DNA of 64,000 nt from Kitasatospora aureofaciens (GTDB lineage Bacteria > Actinomycetota > Actinomycetes > Streptomycetales > Streptomycetaceae). How positions within the stretch are numbered: position 1 is the first letter of the stretch; every line of letters begins with the position of its first letter. The notes under the pieces are model-generated. The model was given only the letters and a program-made list of their open reading frames with translations. It made no database searches and was not told the DNA's origin. The DNA is taken from NCBI GenBank assembly GCA_000720845.1, contig JODU01000007.1, positions 1 through 64,000 on the forward strand, read 5' to 3'. Below are positions 7,531 through 15,921 of the stretch, piece after piece. A program made the position numbers and the translations under genes.

Positions 7531-9060
7531 GTGCACATATACGACAATCCGGTCATCAGTGGGTTCCATCCCGATCCGAGCGTGTGCCGGGTCGGTGACG
7601 ACTACTACCTGGTGTGCTCCAGCTTCGAGTACTTCCCCGGGCTGCCGCTCTTCCACAGCAAGGACCTCGTGCACTGGGAGCAGATCGGCAACGTGCTCGA
7701 CCGGCCCGGCCAACTGCCGCTGCCCCTCCCCGGCGCCAAGGCGTCCGGAGGCCTCTACGCCCCGACCATCCGTCACCACGACGGCCGCTACTGGGTCATC
7801 AACACCAACATCGACGGTGGCGGCAACTTCGTCGTCTCGGCCGAGCGGCCCGAAGGGCCCTGGAGCGACCCCGTGTGGATCGACGTGCCCGGGATCGACC
7901 CCGACCTGGCATGGGAGGAGGACGGCACCTGCTGGTGTGCCTTCTCCGGCCCCGAAGGGGGCATCAACATGGCCAGGATCGACCCGGTCAAGGGCGAGGT
8001 GCTGGAGAAGCCCTTCGCCACGTGGTCGGGCAGCGGGCTCAAGTTCCCCGAGGCGCCGCACCTCTACCGCATCGGCGACTGGTGGTACCTGCTGATCGCG
8101 GAAGGCGGCACCGAACGCGGTCACAGCGTGTCCGTGGCCCGCAGCCGCTCGCCGCGCGGCCCCTGGGAAGGCGCACCCGCCAACCCCTTGCTGTCCCACA
8201 GCGGCACCGCCCGCTCCATCCAGAACACGGGCCACGCCGACCTGGTGGAGGCGCCCGACGGCACCTGGTGGATGGTGCTGCTCGGTGTCCGCCCCCGCGG
8301 CTTCACGCCCGACGTGCACGTGCTCGGCCGCGAGACGTTCCTGACCCCCGTGGAGTGGGACGCGGACGGCTGGCCCGTCGTCGCGCCCGTTCCCGCGAGC
8401 CACGCGGCCCCGGGTGGTGCCTGGCACCCCGTACCGGCCCCGCCCGCCCGGGACGACTTCGACGCGCCCGCTCTCGCACCGCACTGGATCTCGCCGTTCG
8501 CCCGCCCGGACGGCTCCTGGTCGCTCACCGAGCGCCCCGGCCGGCTGGTCCTCGGCGCCACCGGCCCGTCCCTCGACCGCCCCGGGTACACCTTCGTCGG
8601 GCGGCGCCAGCAGCACCACGACTGCCGCGTCAACGCCCTGATCGACCCGGGTACGGGACGCGGCGGTCTCTGCGTGCGCCTCGACGAGGCCCACCACTAC
8701 GAGGTGGAGGCCGGGGACGGGGAGGTCCGTGTCGTGGCCCGGATCGGGCCGCTGCGCCAGACCGTGGCCCGTCGGCCGGTTCCGGCCGGGCCGCTGCACC
8801 TCACCGTGACGATGCGTACGTCAGGCCTCGTTCCCGCGTCGCCCGAACTCACCGACGGCGGGACCACGGGGCCCGACACCATCGCCTTCGGGCTCGGCGG
8901 TCCCGACGCCCCGGACACCCGGCCGCTCGCCGAACTGGACGGGCGCTACCTGTCCACCGAGGTCGCCGGCGGCTTCACCGGCCGGGTGATCGGCATGTAC
9001 GCCACCGAGGGCTCGGTCGCCTTCGACTGGTTCGAGTACGCCCCGGCACCGTCCGTGTGA
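7531..9060 (+). CDS. GH43-family beta-xylosidase / alpha-arabinofuranosidase
   Basis: 509 residues. Residues 1-300 are a five-bladed GH43 propeller and ~320-509 a C-terminal beta-sandwich domain of the kind found in GH43 beta-xylosidases. Catalytic residues are visible: Asp15 in GFHPDPSVCR (base), Asp123 in GIDPDLAW (pKa modulator) and Glu174 in KFPEAPHLYR (acid). No signal peptide, so it likely acts in the cytoplasm on imported xylo- or arabino-oligosaccharides. GTG 7531 was chosen: AAGGGA lies 10 nt upstream and homologues begin close to the IYDNPVISG strand. With the neighbouring GH11 enzyme it forms a plausible xylan-degrading pair. Confidence 0.88.
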   Translation: MHIYDNPVISGFHPDPSVCRVGDDYYLVCSSFEYFPGLPLFHSKDLVHWEQIGNVLDRPGQLPLPLPGAKASGGLYAPTIRHHDGRYWVINTNIDGGGNFVVSAERPEGPWSDPVWIDVPGIDPDLAWEEDGTCWCAFSGPEGGINMARIDPVKGEVLEKPFATWSGSGLKFPEAPHLYRIGDWWYLLIAEGGTERGHSVSVARSRSPRGPWEGAPANPLLSHSGTARSIQNTGHADLVEAPDGTWWMVLLGVRPRGFTPDVHVLGRETFLTPVEWDADGWPVVAPVPASHAAPGGAWHPVPAPPARDDFDAPALAPHWISPFARPDGSWSLTERPGRLVLGATGPSLDRPGYTFVGRRQQHHDCRVNALIDPGTGRGGLCVRLDEAHHYEVEAGDGEVRVVARIGPLRQTVARRPVPAGPLHLTVTMRTSGLVPASPELTDGGTTGPDTIAFGLGGPDAPDTRPLAELDGRYLSTEVAGGFTGRVIGMYATEGSVAFDWFEYAPAPSV

Positions 9061-9201
9061 CGCCCATGAACGGCCGTCAGTCTGTGCCGGCTTCGGCGGA
9101 CCGACGGCGTGGTCGGGCGCGCACGGGCTCCTGTGCCGTACGCCCGGCCACGCCAGACCATCACCACCGTCGAGCGGTACGGCAACCTGGCCGGCCCGGC
9201 C

Positions 9202-10560
9202 TCAAGCCGTCACCGACTCCGGCCGTGCGGCCTCCCGGCGGGCCTGCCCGCCCAGCTCCTCCGTCGGGACCTCGTGGGTCTCGCGGGCCGAGAGCGCGGC
9301 GATCACCGGCGGGACGCACAGCGCCGCCGTGAACAGCGCCACCGCGAACCAGTCGTCCCCGTCCGGGCCGGCGATCTGCGCGGCGAAGGTGACCGCGAAG
9401 CCGGCCACGGCGAAGCCGATCTGCGTGCCGATCGCCACGCCCGACAGCCGGACCCGGGTGGAGAACATCTCGCCGTAGAAGGCCGGCCACACACCGTTGG
9501 CCGCGCTGTAGACGACTCCGAAGGCGACGATGCCCGTCAGGAACGTCAGCGGGTAGGAGCCGGTGGAGATCGCCCACAGGTACAGGAACATCGTCACCGC
9601 GCTGCCGACCGCGCCGATCAGGTACACCGGGCGCCGGCCGATCCGGTCGGACAGTGTCGCCCAGAGCGGGATCGCGGCGAGCGCGGCGACGTTGGCCAGG
9701 GCACCGACCCACAGCATGGCGGTACGGGACATGCCGACCGAGTCGCTGGTGGCGTAGGCCAGAGCCCACACCGTGAAGATGGTGCTGACCGAGGCGATGA
9801 GCGCGCCCGCGACCACTCGCAGGACGTCCGCCCAGTGGTCGCGCGCCAGCACGGCCAGCGGCATCTTCGCGACGCCCTCCGTCGCGGCCTGCTGGGCGAA
9901 GGCGGGAGTCTCGTCGAGCTTGCGGCGGATGACGTAACCGACGACGGCGACCACCACGCTCAGCCAGAACGGCACGCGCCACCCCCAGGACAGGAGCTGG
10001 TCCTCGGGGAGCGCGGCGACGGGCAGGAAGACCAGGGTGGCGAGCAGTTGGCCGCCCTGGGTGCCGCTGAGGGTGAAGCTGGTGAAGAAGCCTCGTTTGT
10101 GCGCCGGCGCGTGTTCCAGGGTCATGGAGTTGGCGCTGGCCTGCTCGCCGGCCGCCGATATGCCCTGAAGGACACGGCACAGCACCAGCAGGGCCGGGGC
10201 GAGGGTGCCGACCTGGTCGCGGGTGGGCAGACAGCCGATGAGGAAGGTCGACACACCCATCAGGACCAGGGTGAACACCATGATCTTCTTGCGGCCCACG
10301 CGGTCGCCGATGTGGCCGAGGAAGAGGGCGCCGACGGGACGGGCGGCGTACGCGACTCCGAACGTGGCCAGTGACAGCAGCGTCGCCGTGGCCGGGTCGG
10401 ACTCGTCGAAGAAGACCTCGGGGAAGATCAGCGCGGCCGCGCTGCCGTAGATGAAGAAGTCGTAGTACTCCAGCGCGCTGCCGATCCAGGCGGCGGTGGC
10501 GGCCTTCCTCGGCTGGCCGGGTGGGGCGGCGGCCTGGGACGTGGGGGCGGGGACGGACAC
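9202..10560 (-). CDS. MHS-family (shikimate/ProP-type) MFS importer
   Basis: 452 residues and twelve predicted helices. It belongs to the metabolite:H+ symporter group: GSALEYYDFFIYG in helix 1, loop motif GHIGDRVGRKK, and RVLQGISAAGEQASA in helix 4-5. ShiA-type shikimate permeases and aromatic-acid carriers belong here. Beside quinate/shikimate catabolic enzymes it most likely imports shikimate, quinate or protocatechuate (inference from context). GTG 10560 follows AAGGAGCACGCC; the frame continues open 19 codons further but lacks support. The TetR gene ends 156 bp upstream on the same strand, with an operator-like palindrome at 10621-10644 between them. Confidence 0.85.
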   Translation of the reverse strand: MSVPAPTSQAAAPPGQPRKAATAAWIGSALEYYDFFIYGSAAALIFPEVFFDESDPATATLLSLATFGVAYAARPVGALFLGHIGDRVGRKKIMVFTLVLMGVSTFLIGCLPTRDQVGTLAPALLVLCRVLQGISAAGEQASANSMTLEHAPAHKRGFFTSFTLSGTQGGQLLATLVFLPVAALPEDQLLSWGWRVPFWLSVVVAVVGYVIRRKLDETPAFAQQAATEGVAKMPLAVLARDHWADVLRVVAGALIASVSTIFTVWALAYATSDSVGMSRTAMLWVGALANVAALAAIPLWATLSDRIGRRPVYLIGAVGSAVTMFLYLWAISTGSYPLTFLTGIVAFGVVYSAANGVWPAFYGEMFSTRVRLSGVAIGTQIGFAVAGFAVTFAAQIAGPDGDDWFAVALFTAALCVPPVIAALSARETHEVPTEELGGQARREAARPESVTA

Positions 10561-10620
10561 GGCGTGCTCCTTCGGGGGACTCCACCGTAGGCGGAGAGAG
10601 CGGAGGGGTTGCCGCACGCT

Positions 10621-10644
10621 AATTAACCCACTGGGTAGTTAGTC
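10621..10644. promoter_or_regulatory. Operator-like palindrome upstream of the MHS transporter
   Basis: The sequence centres on ACCCA-C-TGGGT with flanks extending to TTAACCCA / TGGGTAGTTA. The minus strand begins GACTAAC and ends in TTAAT, as does the site at 11488-11515 upstream of qsuD, so both may bind the intervening TetR protein. Confidence 0.5.
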
Positions 10645-10716
10645 GCGGTTGGGAAGGGATGTTGCGCGTAGGTTTCCCATGTGTCAAGAGGTCCCGCCGC
10701 CCCGCGGCCGTGCCGC

Positions 10717-11382
10717 TCAGCCCGCCGTACACTCCGCCGTCAGGTACGCGATCACCATGTCGCCCAGCATGGCCCGGTAGTGCTCCCGCTGCTCCGGGGC
10801 GACCAGGTCGCGGCCGAACAGGGCACTGAAGGTGTGCCGGTTGGCGACGCGGAAGAAGCAGAAGGAGCTGATCATGGCGTGCAGGTCGACGGCGTCGACG
10901 GCGGCCGTGAACAGGCCGGTGCGCTGCCCCTCGTCCAGGATGCGTCGGATCACGTCGAGCGCCGGGGAGCCGATGCTGGCCAGCATCTCCGAGGATGCGA
11001 TGTGTTCGGCGTCGTGGATGTTCTCGATGCTGACCAGGCGGATGAAGTCGGGGTGCCGCTCGTGGTGGTCGAAGGTCAGCTCGGCGAGGCGCCGGATCGC
11101 GGCCACCGGGTCCAGGTGGTCGACGTCGAGTTCCTGCTCGGCCTCCCGGATCACGCCGTACGCCCGCTCCAGCACGGCCGTGAAGAGCTGTTCCTTGCCG
11201 CCGAAGTAGTAGTAGATCATCCGCTTCGTGGTGCGGGTCTGTGCGGCGATCTCGTCGACGCGGGCGCCGTCGTAGCCGGCCCGGGCGAACTCCCGTGTGG
11301 CGACGTCGAGGATCTCGGCCCGGGTGCGGGCGGCGTCGCGGGTGCGCACGCCGGATCGTGCCGGTTCGTCGACGCTGGTCAT
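10717..11382 (-). CDS. TetR-family regulator of the quinate/shikimate locus
   Basis: 221 residues. An N-terminal TetR helix-turn-helix spans ~18-63 (ILDVATREFARAGYDGARVD then TTKRMIYYYFGGKEQLF), followed by a helical ligand domain of the TetR_C type. It lies between the MHS transporter (same strand, downstream) and qsuD (divergent). Palindromes on both sides suggest it represses both and responds to quinate, shikimate or a pathway intermediate. The best-known relative of this locus, in Corynebacterium glutamicum, is controlled by a LysR-type activator, so the regulator type is different here. Confidence 0.87.
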   Translation of the reverse strand: MTSVDEPARSGVRTRDAARTRAEILDVATREFARAGYDGARVDEIAAQTRTTKRMIYYYFGGKEQLFTAVLERAYGVIREAEQELDVDHLDPVAAIRRLAELTFDHHERHPDFIRLVSIENIHDAEHIASSEMLASIGSPALDVIRRILDEGQRTGLFTAAVDAVDLHAMISSFCFFRVANRHTFSALFGRDLVAPEQREHYRAMLGDMVIAYLTAECTAG

Positions 11383-11487
11383 CAGGTTCCTTCGGCTGCG
11401 GCGGAGCTTGTGGCGGGGCGTGTCGGTGATTGTAGAAGGCTCCTGTTCTCCACCTGACTTCTTCCCGTCGGGCCCGACCTCCTGCTA

Positions 11488-11515
11488 TGACTAACGTACT
11501 GGTTCGTACATTAAT
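11488..11515. promoter_or_regulatory. Operator-like quasi-palindrome between tetR and qsuD
   Basis: TAACGTACT and CGTACATTA (11492-11500 and 11505-11513) are inverted arms matching at 7 of 9 positions around a 4-bp centre, ~45 bp before the qsuD start. The flank GACTAAC is shared with the site upstream of the MHS gene. Likely TetR operator. Confidence 0.5.
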
Positions 11516-11556
11516 CCCTCGGGCGCCGGCCCGAGCAGCTCAGGAGGTCGTCCCCG

Positions 11557-12435
11557 TTGGCCAAGGACTCGTATCTCGTCGGACTGATCGGTTCCGGCAT
11601 CGGCCCGTCGCTCAGCCCGGCACTGCACGAGCGGGAAGCCGACCGGCAAGGTCTGCGCTACCTGTACCGGCTGATCGACATCGACACCCTCGGCGTCCCG
11701 CCCGAGGCCGTGGGCGACCTGCTGCGTGCCGCCCGGGACCTGGGCTTCGACGGGCTGAACATCACCCACCCCTGCAAGCAGCACGTCATCGGACACCTGG
11801 ACGCCCTCGCTCCGCAGGCCGAGGCGCTGGGCGCCGTCAACACCGTCGTGTTCGACGACGACGGCCGCGCCATCGGCCACAACACCGACGTCACCGGCTT
11901 CGCCGCGTCCTTCGCCCGCGAACTGCCCGACGCTCCCCTGCAGCGGATCGTGCAGCTCGGCGCGGGCGGCGCGGGCGCGGCCGTGGCCCACGCCACGCTC
12001 AACCTCGGCGCCGGCCGAGTCACCGTCGTCGATGCCATGCCTGACCGTGCCGCCGATCTCGCCGCCTCGCTGAACCGGCGCTTCGGGGACGGCCGTGCCA
12101 CCCACGCCGCCGCCGACCGGCTGCCCGGGCTGCTGGCCGCCGCCGACGGCGTCGTCCATGCCACGCCGACCGGCATGGCCGCACACCCGGGGCTGCCGCT
12201 GCCCGCCGAACTGCTCCGCTCCGGGCTGTGGGTCGCCGAGGTCGTCTACCGCCCGCTGGAGACCGAACTGCTGCGCGCCGCACGCGCCCTGGGCTGCACG
12301 ACGCTCGACGGCGGCGGCATGGCCGTCTTCCAGGCCGCGGACGCGTTCCAGCTGTTCACCGGGCGAGAACCGGATGCGGCTCGGATGCTCGCCGACATCA
12401 CCGACCTGGCCGGCGCCGTGAGCGCCCCGAAGTAG
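11557..12435 (+). CDS. qsuD: Quinate/shikimate dehydrogenase, NAD-type (QsuD-like)
   Basis: 292 residues, oxidising quinate to 3-dehydroquinate or shikimate to 3-dehydroshikimate. Substrate-site residues are in place: Ser18/Ser20 (GPSLSP), Lys74 (NITHPCKQ, catalytic), Asn95 (LGAVNTV) and Asp111 (HNTDVTGF, catalytic). The nucleotide motif GAGGAG is at 135-140. The second strand ends in Asp159 (VTVVDAMPDR) where biosynthetic AroE has an NRT-type phosphate clamp, so I infer NAD rather than NADP, fitting a catabolic role. Overall it is strikingly like C. glutamicum QsuD, including VVYRPLETELL. The start is TTG 11557, with AGGAGG 9 nt upstream. It precedes qsuB by 14 bp. Confidence 0.88.
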   Translation: MAKDSYLVGLIGSGIGPSLSPALHEREADRQGLRYLYRLIDIDTLGVPPEAVGDLLRAARDLGFDGLNITHPCKQHVIGHLDALAPQAEALGAVNTVVFDDDGRAIGHNTDVTGFAASFARELPDAPLQRIVQLGAGGAGAAVAHATLNLGAGRVTVVDAMPDRAADLAASLNRRFGDGRATHAAADRLPGLLAAADGVVHATPTGMAAHPGLPLPAELLRSGLWVAEVVYRPLETELLRAARALGCTTLDGGGMAVFQAADAFQLFTGREPDAARMLADITDLAGAVSAPK

Positions 12436-12449
12436 GAAGAGGTACCGAC

Positions 12450-14264
12450 GTGCGCACGTCCATCGCCACCGTCTCCCTGAGCGGCTCCCTCACCGAAAAG
12501 CTCACGGCCGCCTCCCGGGCCGGCTTCGACGGCGTGGAGATCTTCGAGAACGACCTGCTGGCCTCCTCCCTGGCACCCGAGGAGATCCGCGCCCGCTGCG
12601 CCGACCTCGGGCTCACCATCGACCTCTACCAGCCCATGCGGGACGTCGAGGCGCTGCCCGAGGAGGAGTTCGCCCGCGCCCTGCGCCGCGCGCGGCACAA
12701 GTTCGAGCTGATGGGCAGGCTCGGCGCGGAGACCGTCCTGGTGTGCTCCAGCATCTCCCCGGAGGCCCTGGACGACGACGCCCTCGCCGCCGAGCAGCTC
12801 GGCCGGCTGGCCGGCCTGGCCCAGGACCACGGCATCCGTGTCGCCTACGAGGCGCTGGCGTGGGGCCGGCACATCAGCACCTACGACCACGCCTGGCGCG
12901 TCGTCGAAGCCGCCGGGCACCCGGCACTCGGCACCTGCCTGGACAGCTTCCACATCCTCTCCCGGTACGGCGACCCGAAGGACCTCGAAGGGATCGAGGA
13001 CATCCCCGGCGACAAGATCTTCTTCCTCCAGCTCGCCGACGCCCCGCTGCTCGCGATGGACGTCCTCCAGTGGAGCCGCCACTACCGCTGCTTCCCCGGA
13101 CAGGGCGGCTTCGACCTCGCCGGGCTGCTGCGGCACGTCCTGCGCGCCGGATACACCGGTCCCCTTTCCCTGGAAGTCTTCAACGACGTCTTCCGGCAGT
13201 CCGACGCCGGACCCACCGCCGTGGACGCCCGGCGCTCCCTGCTGGTCCTCCAGGAACAGGTTGGCACCGCCGCACTGCCCGCGCTCACCGCGCCCACCGG
13301 CGTCGCCTTCGCCGAACTGGTCACGCCCGACGCCGCCCCCGTCTCGGCCGTGCTCGGCGCACTGGGCTTCGCCCGGACCGCACGCCACCGGGGCAAGCCC
13401 GTCGACCTGTGGCAGCGCGGCGAGGCCCGCATCCTGGTCAACACCGGACCGGCCGAGCGCCGCGAAGGCACCCGGCTGGCCGCCGTCGGCCTGGAGTCAC
13501 CCGACCCCGCCGCCGCTGCCCATCGCGCCGAGGCCCTGCTGGCACCGGTACTGCCACGCCGCCGGACACCCGGGGACGCCCCGCTGGAAGCGGTCGCCGC
13601 ACCCGACGGCACGGAGCTGTTCTTCTGCGCCACCGGACACCCCCGACTGCCCGACTGGCGGGCGGACTTCGACGACGTCGAAGGTGCCGGGTCCGCTGCC
13701 GGCGACGACACCGGCTGGCGCGTCGACCACCTCTCCCTCACCCAGCCCTGGCACCAGTTCGACGAGGCGGCGCTCTTCCACCGCGCCGTCCTCGGGCTGC
13801 GGCCGCAGGAGAGCGTGGACGTCGCCGACCCCTACGGCCTGCTGCGCAGCCGCGCCGTCACCACCGACGACGGCGCTGTCCGCATCGTGCTGACCGTCGG
13901 CGCGGCACCCGTCGACGACACCGCGCACGCCCAGCACATCGCCCTGGCCACCGACGACGTGGTCGCCGCGGCCCGCGCCCACCGGGCGGCCGGGGGCGAG
14001 CTGCTGCCGATCCCCGACAACTACTACGCCGACCTCGCGGCCCGCTTCGAGTTCCCCGACGGCGAGCTGGAGACGTACCGGGAGCTGGGCATCCTCTACG
14101 ACCGCGACGAGAACGGCACCTTCCGGCACTGCTACACGCACACCGTCGGCCAGGTCTTCTTCGAACTCGTCCAGCGCGACGGCGCCTACCGCGGCTACGG
14201 CGCCCCGAACGCACCGGTCCGCCTGGCGGCGCAGCACGCGGCACGCGGATTCACCGGCGGCTGA
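12450..14264 (+). CDS. qsuB: 3-dehydroshikimate dehydratase fused to an HPPD-like domain (QsuB-like)
   Basis: 604 residues converting 3-dehydroshikimate to protocatechuate. Residues 1-280 form a xylose-isomerase-like TIM barrel with metal ligands Glu134 (YEALAWG), Asp165 (CLDSFH), Gln194 (LQLADAP) and Glu242 (LEVFND), spaced as in QsuB/QuiC enzymes. Residues ~290-604 form a VOC-type 4-hydroxyphenylpyruvate-dioxygenase-like module (VDHLSLTQPWHQFDEA; FFELVQRDG), the fusion typical of C. glutamicum QsuB. GTG 12450 is 14 bp after qsuD, with GGAAGAGG as ribosome-binding site, so the two form an operon. Missing nearby: a 3-dehydroquinate dehydratase and the protocatechuate ring-cleavage genes, presumably elsewhere. 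Confidence 0.9.
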   Translation: MRTSIATVSLSGSLTEKLTAASRAGFDGVEIFENDLLASSLAPEEIRARCADLGLTIDLYQPMRDVEALPEEEFARALRRARHKFELMGRLGAETVLVCSSISPEALDDDALAAEQLGRLAGLAQDHGIRVAYEALAWGRHISTYDHAWRVVEAAGHPALGTCLDSFHILSRYGDPKDLEGIEDIPGDKIFFLQLADAPLLAMDVLQWSRHYRCFPGQGGFDLAGLLRHVLRAGYTGPLSLEVFNDVFRQSDAGPTAVDARRSLLVLQEQVGTAALPALTAPTGVAFAELVTPDAAPVSAVLGALGFARTARHRGKPVDLWQRGEARILVNTGPAERREGTRLAAVGLESPDPAAAAHRAEALLAPVLPRRRTPGDAPLEAVAAPDGTELFFCATGHPRLPDWRADFDDVEGAGSAAGDDTGWRVDHLSLTQPWHQFDEAALFHRAVLGLRPQESVDVADPYGLLRSRAVTTDDGAVRIVLTVGAAPVDDTAHAQHIALATDDVVAAARAHRAAGGELLPIPDNYYADLAARFEFPDGELETYRELGILYDRDENGTFRHCYTHTVGQVFFELVQRDGAYRGYGAPNAPVRLAAQHAARGFTGG

Positions 14265-14316
14265 TGGCGCGCTCACCGGGCGGTGGGCACATCCACCGCG
14301 CGCTCCGTACGCCCCG

Positions 14317-14830
14317 TCAGGTGTGGGCCTGCGGCCCGGCCGTCAGATCGGCGAAGTCCGCGAACATCCGGGCAGTGTGCGGGGGCGGACCGGTGACCAG
14401 CCGGAAGGCGCGGGCCGACTGGTTCACCAGGAGGGCGCCATCGTGCATCATCCGGCAGCCGCGGGCGCTGCCCTCCCGCAGGAGCGCGGTGCCGATGGGG
14501 CGGTGACAGCGATCGAGGATCCAGAGATCCGGGTGCAGGTCCTCGACGAGTGTCGCTGTCAGGTCCCGCCCGTTCGCGGTGGGGCCAAGGGCGTTGACGA
14601 GACCGTCCGCTCCCAGTTGCAGGACACGGCCGAGCGGTCTGTCCGGCAGTCCTCTGGCGAAGGCGGCGGCGCAGCTGTCGACGTCCGTGCGTGTCCGGCC
14701 GTCCGGCCGTCCTCGGTGAACAGGACGAGATCGCTGCTCCGTTCCGGCAGCTCGCCGCGGAGCAGGTCGACGACATGTCCGAAGCTGCGGCCCGCAAGCA
14801 ACGCAGCCCTCTGTCAGGCCGGCGCGGACG
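14317..14830 (-). pseudogene. Decayed second quinate/shikimate dehydrogenase-like gene
   Basis: Read in shifting frames, the minus strand still spells a dehydrogenase of the same family as qsuD. One frame gives LVLFTEDGRTAGH (matching the strand before the catalytic HNTD). Another gives DSCAAAFARGLPDRPLGRVL, then ADGLVNALG and DLHPDLWILD, and ends GALLVNQSARAFRLVTG...ARMFADFADL, the C-terminal helix pair of the family. The HNTD loop is lost in a frameshift and the Rossmann glycine segment is deleted. It is convergent with qsuB, ending 52 bp away. The 5' limit is uncertain. Confidence 0.65.
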
Positions 14831-14874
14831 GCACAGGCCCACTCACTCCGGACGCACGCGGGCCCAGCAGGCCC

Positions 14875-15222
14875 TCAGATGCGAAGAGACAGGTAGTAGT
14901 CGCCGACCTTGGACAGGTAGCCGGGGTCGGCCGTCTCGCTGTCCGTGGCGAAACGGGGAGCGGCTTTGATCTCCTCCCGCGTCGGTGCGACCTGCACCTT
15001 CTGCGCCTCGGCGTCGATGCCGGTGACGGCGCCGGCCGGGATCAGGACGCTTCTGCCGAACTTCCACACTCCGGTATCGACGACCAGGTGCTGCATGCCG
15101 GGCTCGTCCTGCTGGCGGTCCACGTGCCCGATGACGCCGTCTGCGGCCTCCACGGTGAACCCCGCCATCGGCTGCCCCGCCCCATATCCGATCTCCGGCG
15201 CGTACATCCACACACTTCCCAC
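14875..15222 (-). CDS. PRC-barrel domain protein
   Basis: 115 residues. A PRC-barrel beta domain covers ~15-75 (GFTVEAADGVIGHVDR, then HLVVDTGVWKFGRSVLIPAG and VTGID), followed by a stretch with PTREEIKAAPRF typical of the stand-alone family members that occur in stress-response settings. Cytoplasmic; these domains bind RNA-processing or membrane partners, but the role of free ones is unknown. GTG 15222 has AAGGAGAAGGACTG upstream. The ATG five codons in is a less supported alternative. Confidence 0.75.
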   Translation of the reverse strand: MGSVWMYAPEIGYGAGQPMAGFTVEAADGVIGHVDRQQDEPGMQHLVVDTGVWKFGRSVLIPAGAVTGIDAEAQKVQVAPTREEIKAAPRFATDSETADPGYLSKVGDYYLSLRI

Positions 15223-15441
15223 CAGTCCTTCTCCTTACCTCGGCCGCCCCCAGTGCGGCGCCCTGCTCGGCTTCTGCGTTCCCCCTTTCCCCGGTAACTG
15301 CCGGACAACCAAGGAGAAGGACAGCACAGGCCCGGCCGACGGTCATCGGGGCTCCTCTCGTCCGATCGGCTTTTGAGTGAACGCGCCGTGAGGACAACGA
15401 CACTGGGCTGCTGCGGAGTTGTCCGAACGGAGGAGATCACT

Positions 15442-15770
15442 GTGCGAGCCACGCACCGGCACGTCATGCATCCGGCTCTCGTGGCCGTGTCGACCGGATT
15501 GGCGGGCTGTTCCGACGGTGCGTCCGGAACGGACGCGGACGCCGGTGCCCCGGGTGCGGCCTCCGGCGCCCAGCCTCCGGCTGCCGCGAAGGCCTAAGCG
15601 TTCGACCCTCCGACGAAGTTCGGCGAACAGATCACACTGCCCGTGGACGAGGACATCAAGGACTGGGGTTCGCCCTGCACGGACCCAGGCTGTACCACCG
15701 GACCTCCGAGGCCCTGGACGCCTACGACACCCACTCAGGGCGCAAGCTCTGCCATGACTACCCGATGACT
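15442..15770 (+). pseudogene. Lipoprotein gene broken by an in-frame stop and a frameshift
   Basis: GTG 15442 with GGAGGAG upstream opens a lipoprotein signal (LVAVSTGLAGC). After codon 51 an in-frame TAA at 15596-15598 interrupts it. The same frame continues as AFDPPTKFGEQITLPVDED, the usual start of a Streptomyces secreted beta-propeller lipoprotein. A frameshift near 15670 then moves the reading to FALHGPRLYHRTSEALDAYD, the next expected strand. The remainder of the propeller is missing; the ANTAR gene leader follows. I read this as a dead, truncated gene. Confidence 0.6.
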
Positions 15771-15789
15771 CGCATTTGGGGACCGGTTG

Positions 15790-15882
15790 GGTTGCGCCGG
15801 GGAAGCCGGCTCTGGTTAGGGTCGGCTGCGGTGCTTGGGAAGCAGGTGCTGCCCGCAACCGACGTGAAGGAGACGGTTGCGG
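15790..15882 (+). ncRNA. Possible RNA switch in the ANTAR-GAF gene leader
   Basis: CCGCAACCG (15853-15861) pairs perfectly with CGGTTGCGG (15874-15882), enclosing a GAAGGAG stretch in the loop. Its core CGCAACC can instead pair with GGTTGCG at 15790-15796, enclosing two small hairpins (CCGG-GGAAG-CCGG and TGCTT-GGG-AAGCA). The two folds are mutually exclusive, as in attenuators or riboswitches. No known riboswitch class was recognised with confidence. Confidence 0.35.
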
Positions 15883-15921
15883 TCCTTGGTGTTGCCTGCC
15901 GTACCGCATTGGAGCTTTCTC

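Noticed and set aside
14323..15297. Long plus-strand frame over the decayed dehydrogenase and the PRC-barrel gene
   Set aside because: The minus strand explains the same region with recognisable protein motifs; the plus frame lacks any.
15771..15880. Cobalamin riboswitch suspected from a GCTGCCCGCAACCG stretch
   Set aside because: The stretch resembles part of the B12 box, but the other conserved elements and spacing are not found, and the downstream gene has no cobalamin link. Kept only as an undefined RNA switch candidate.
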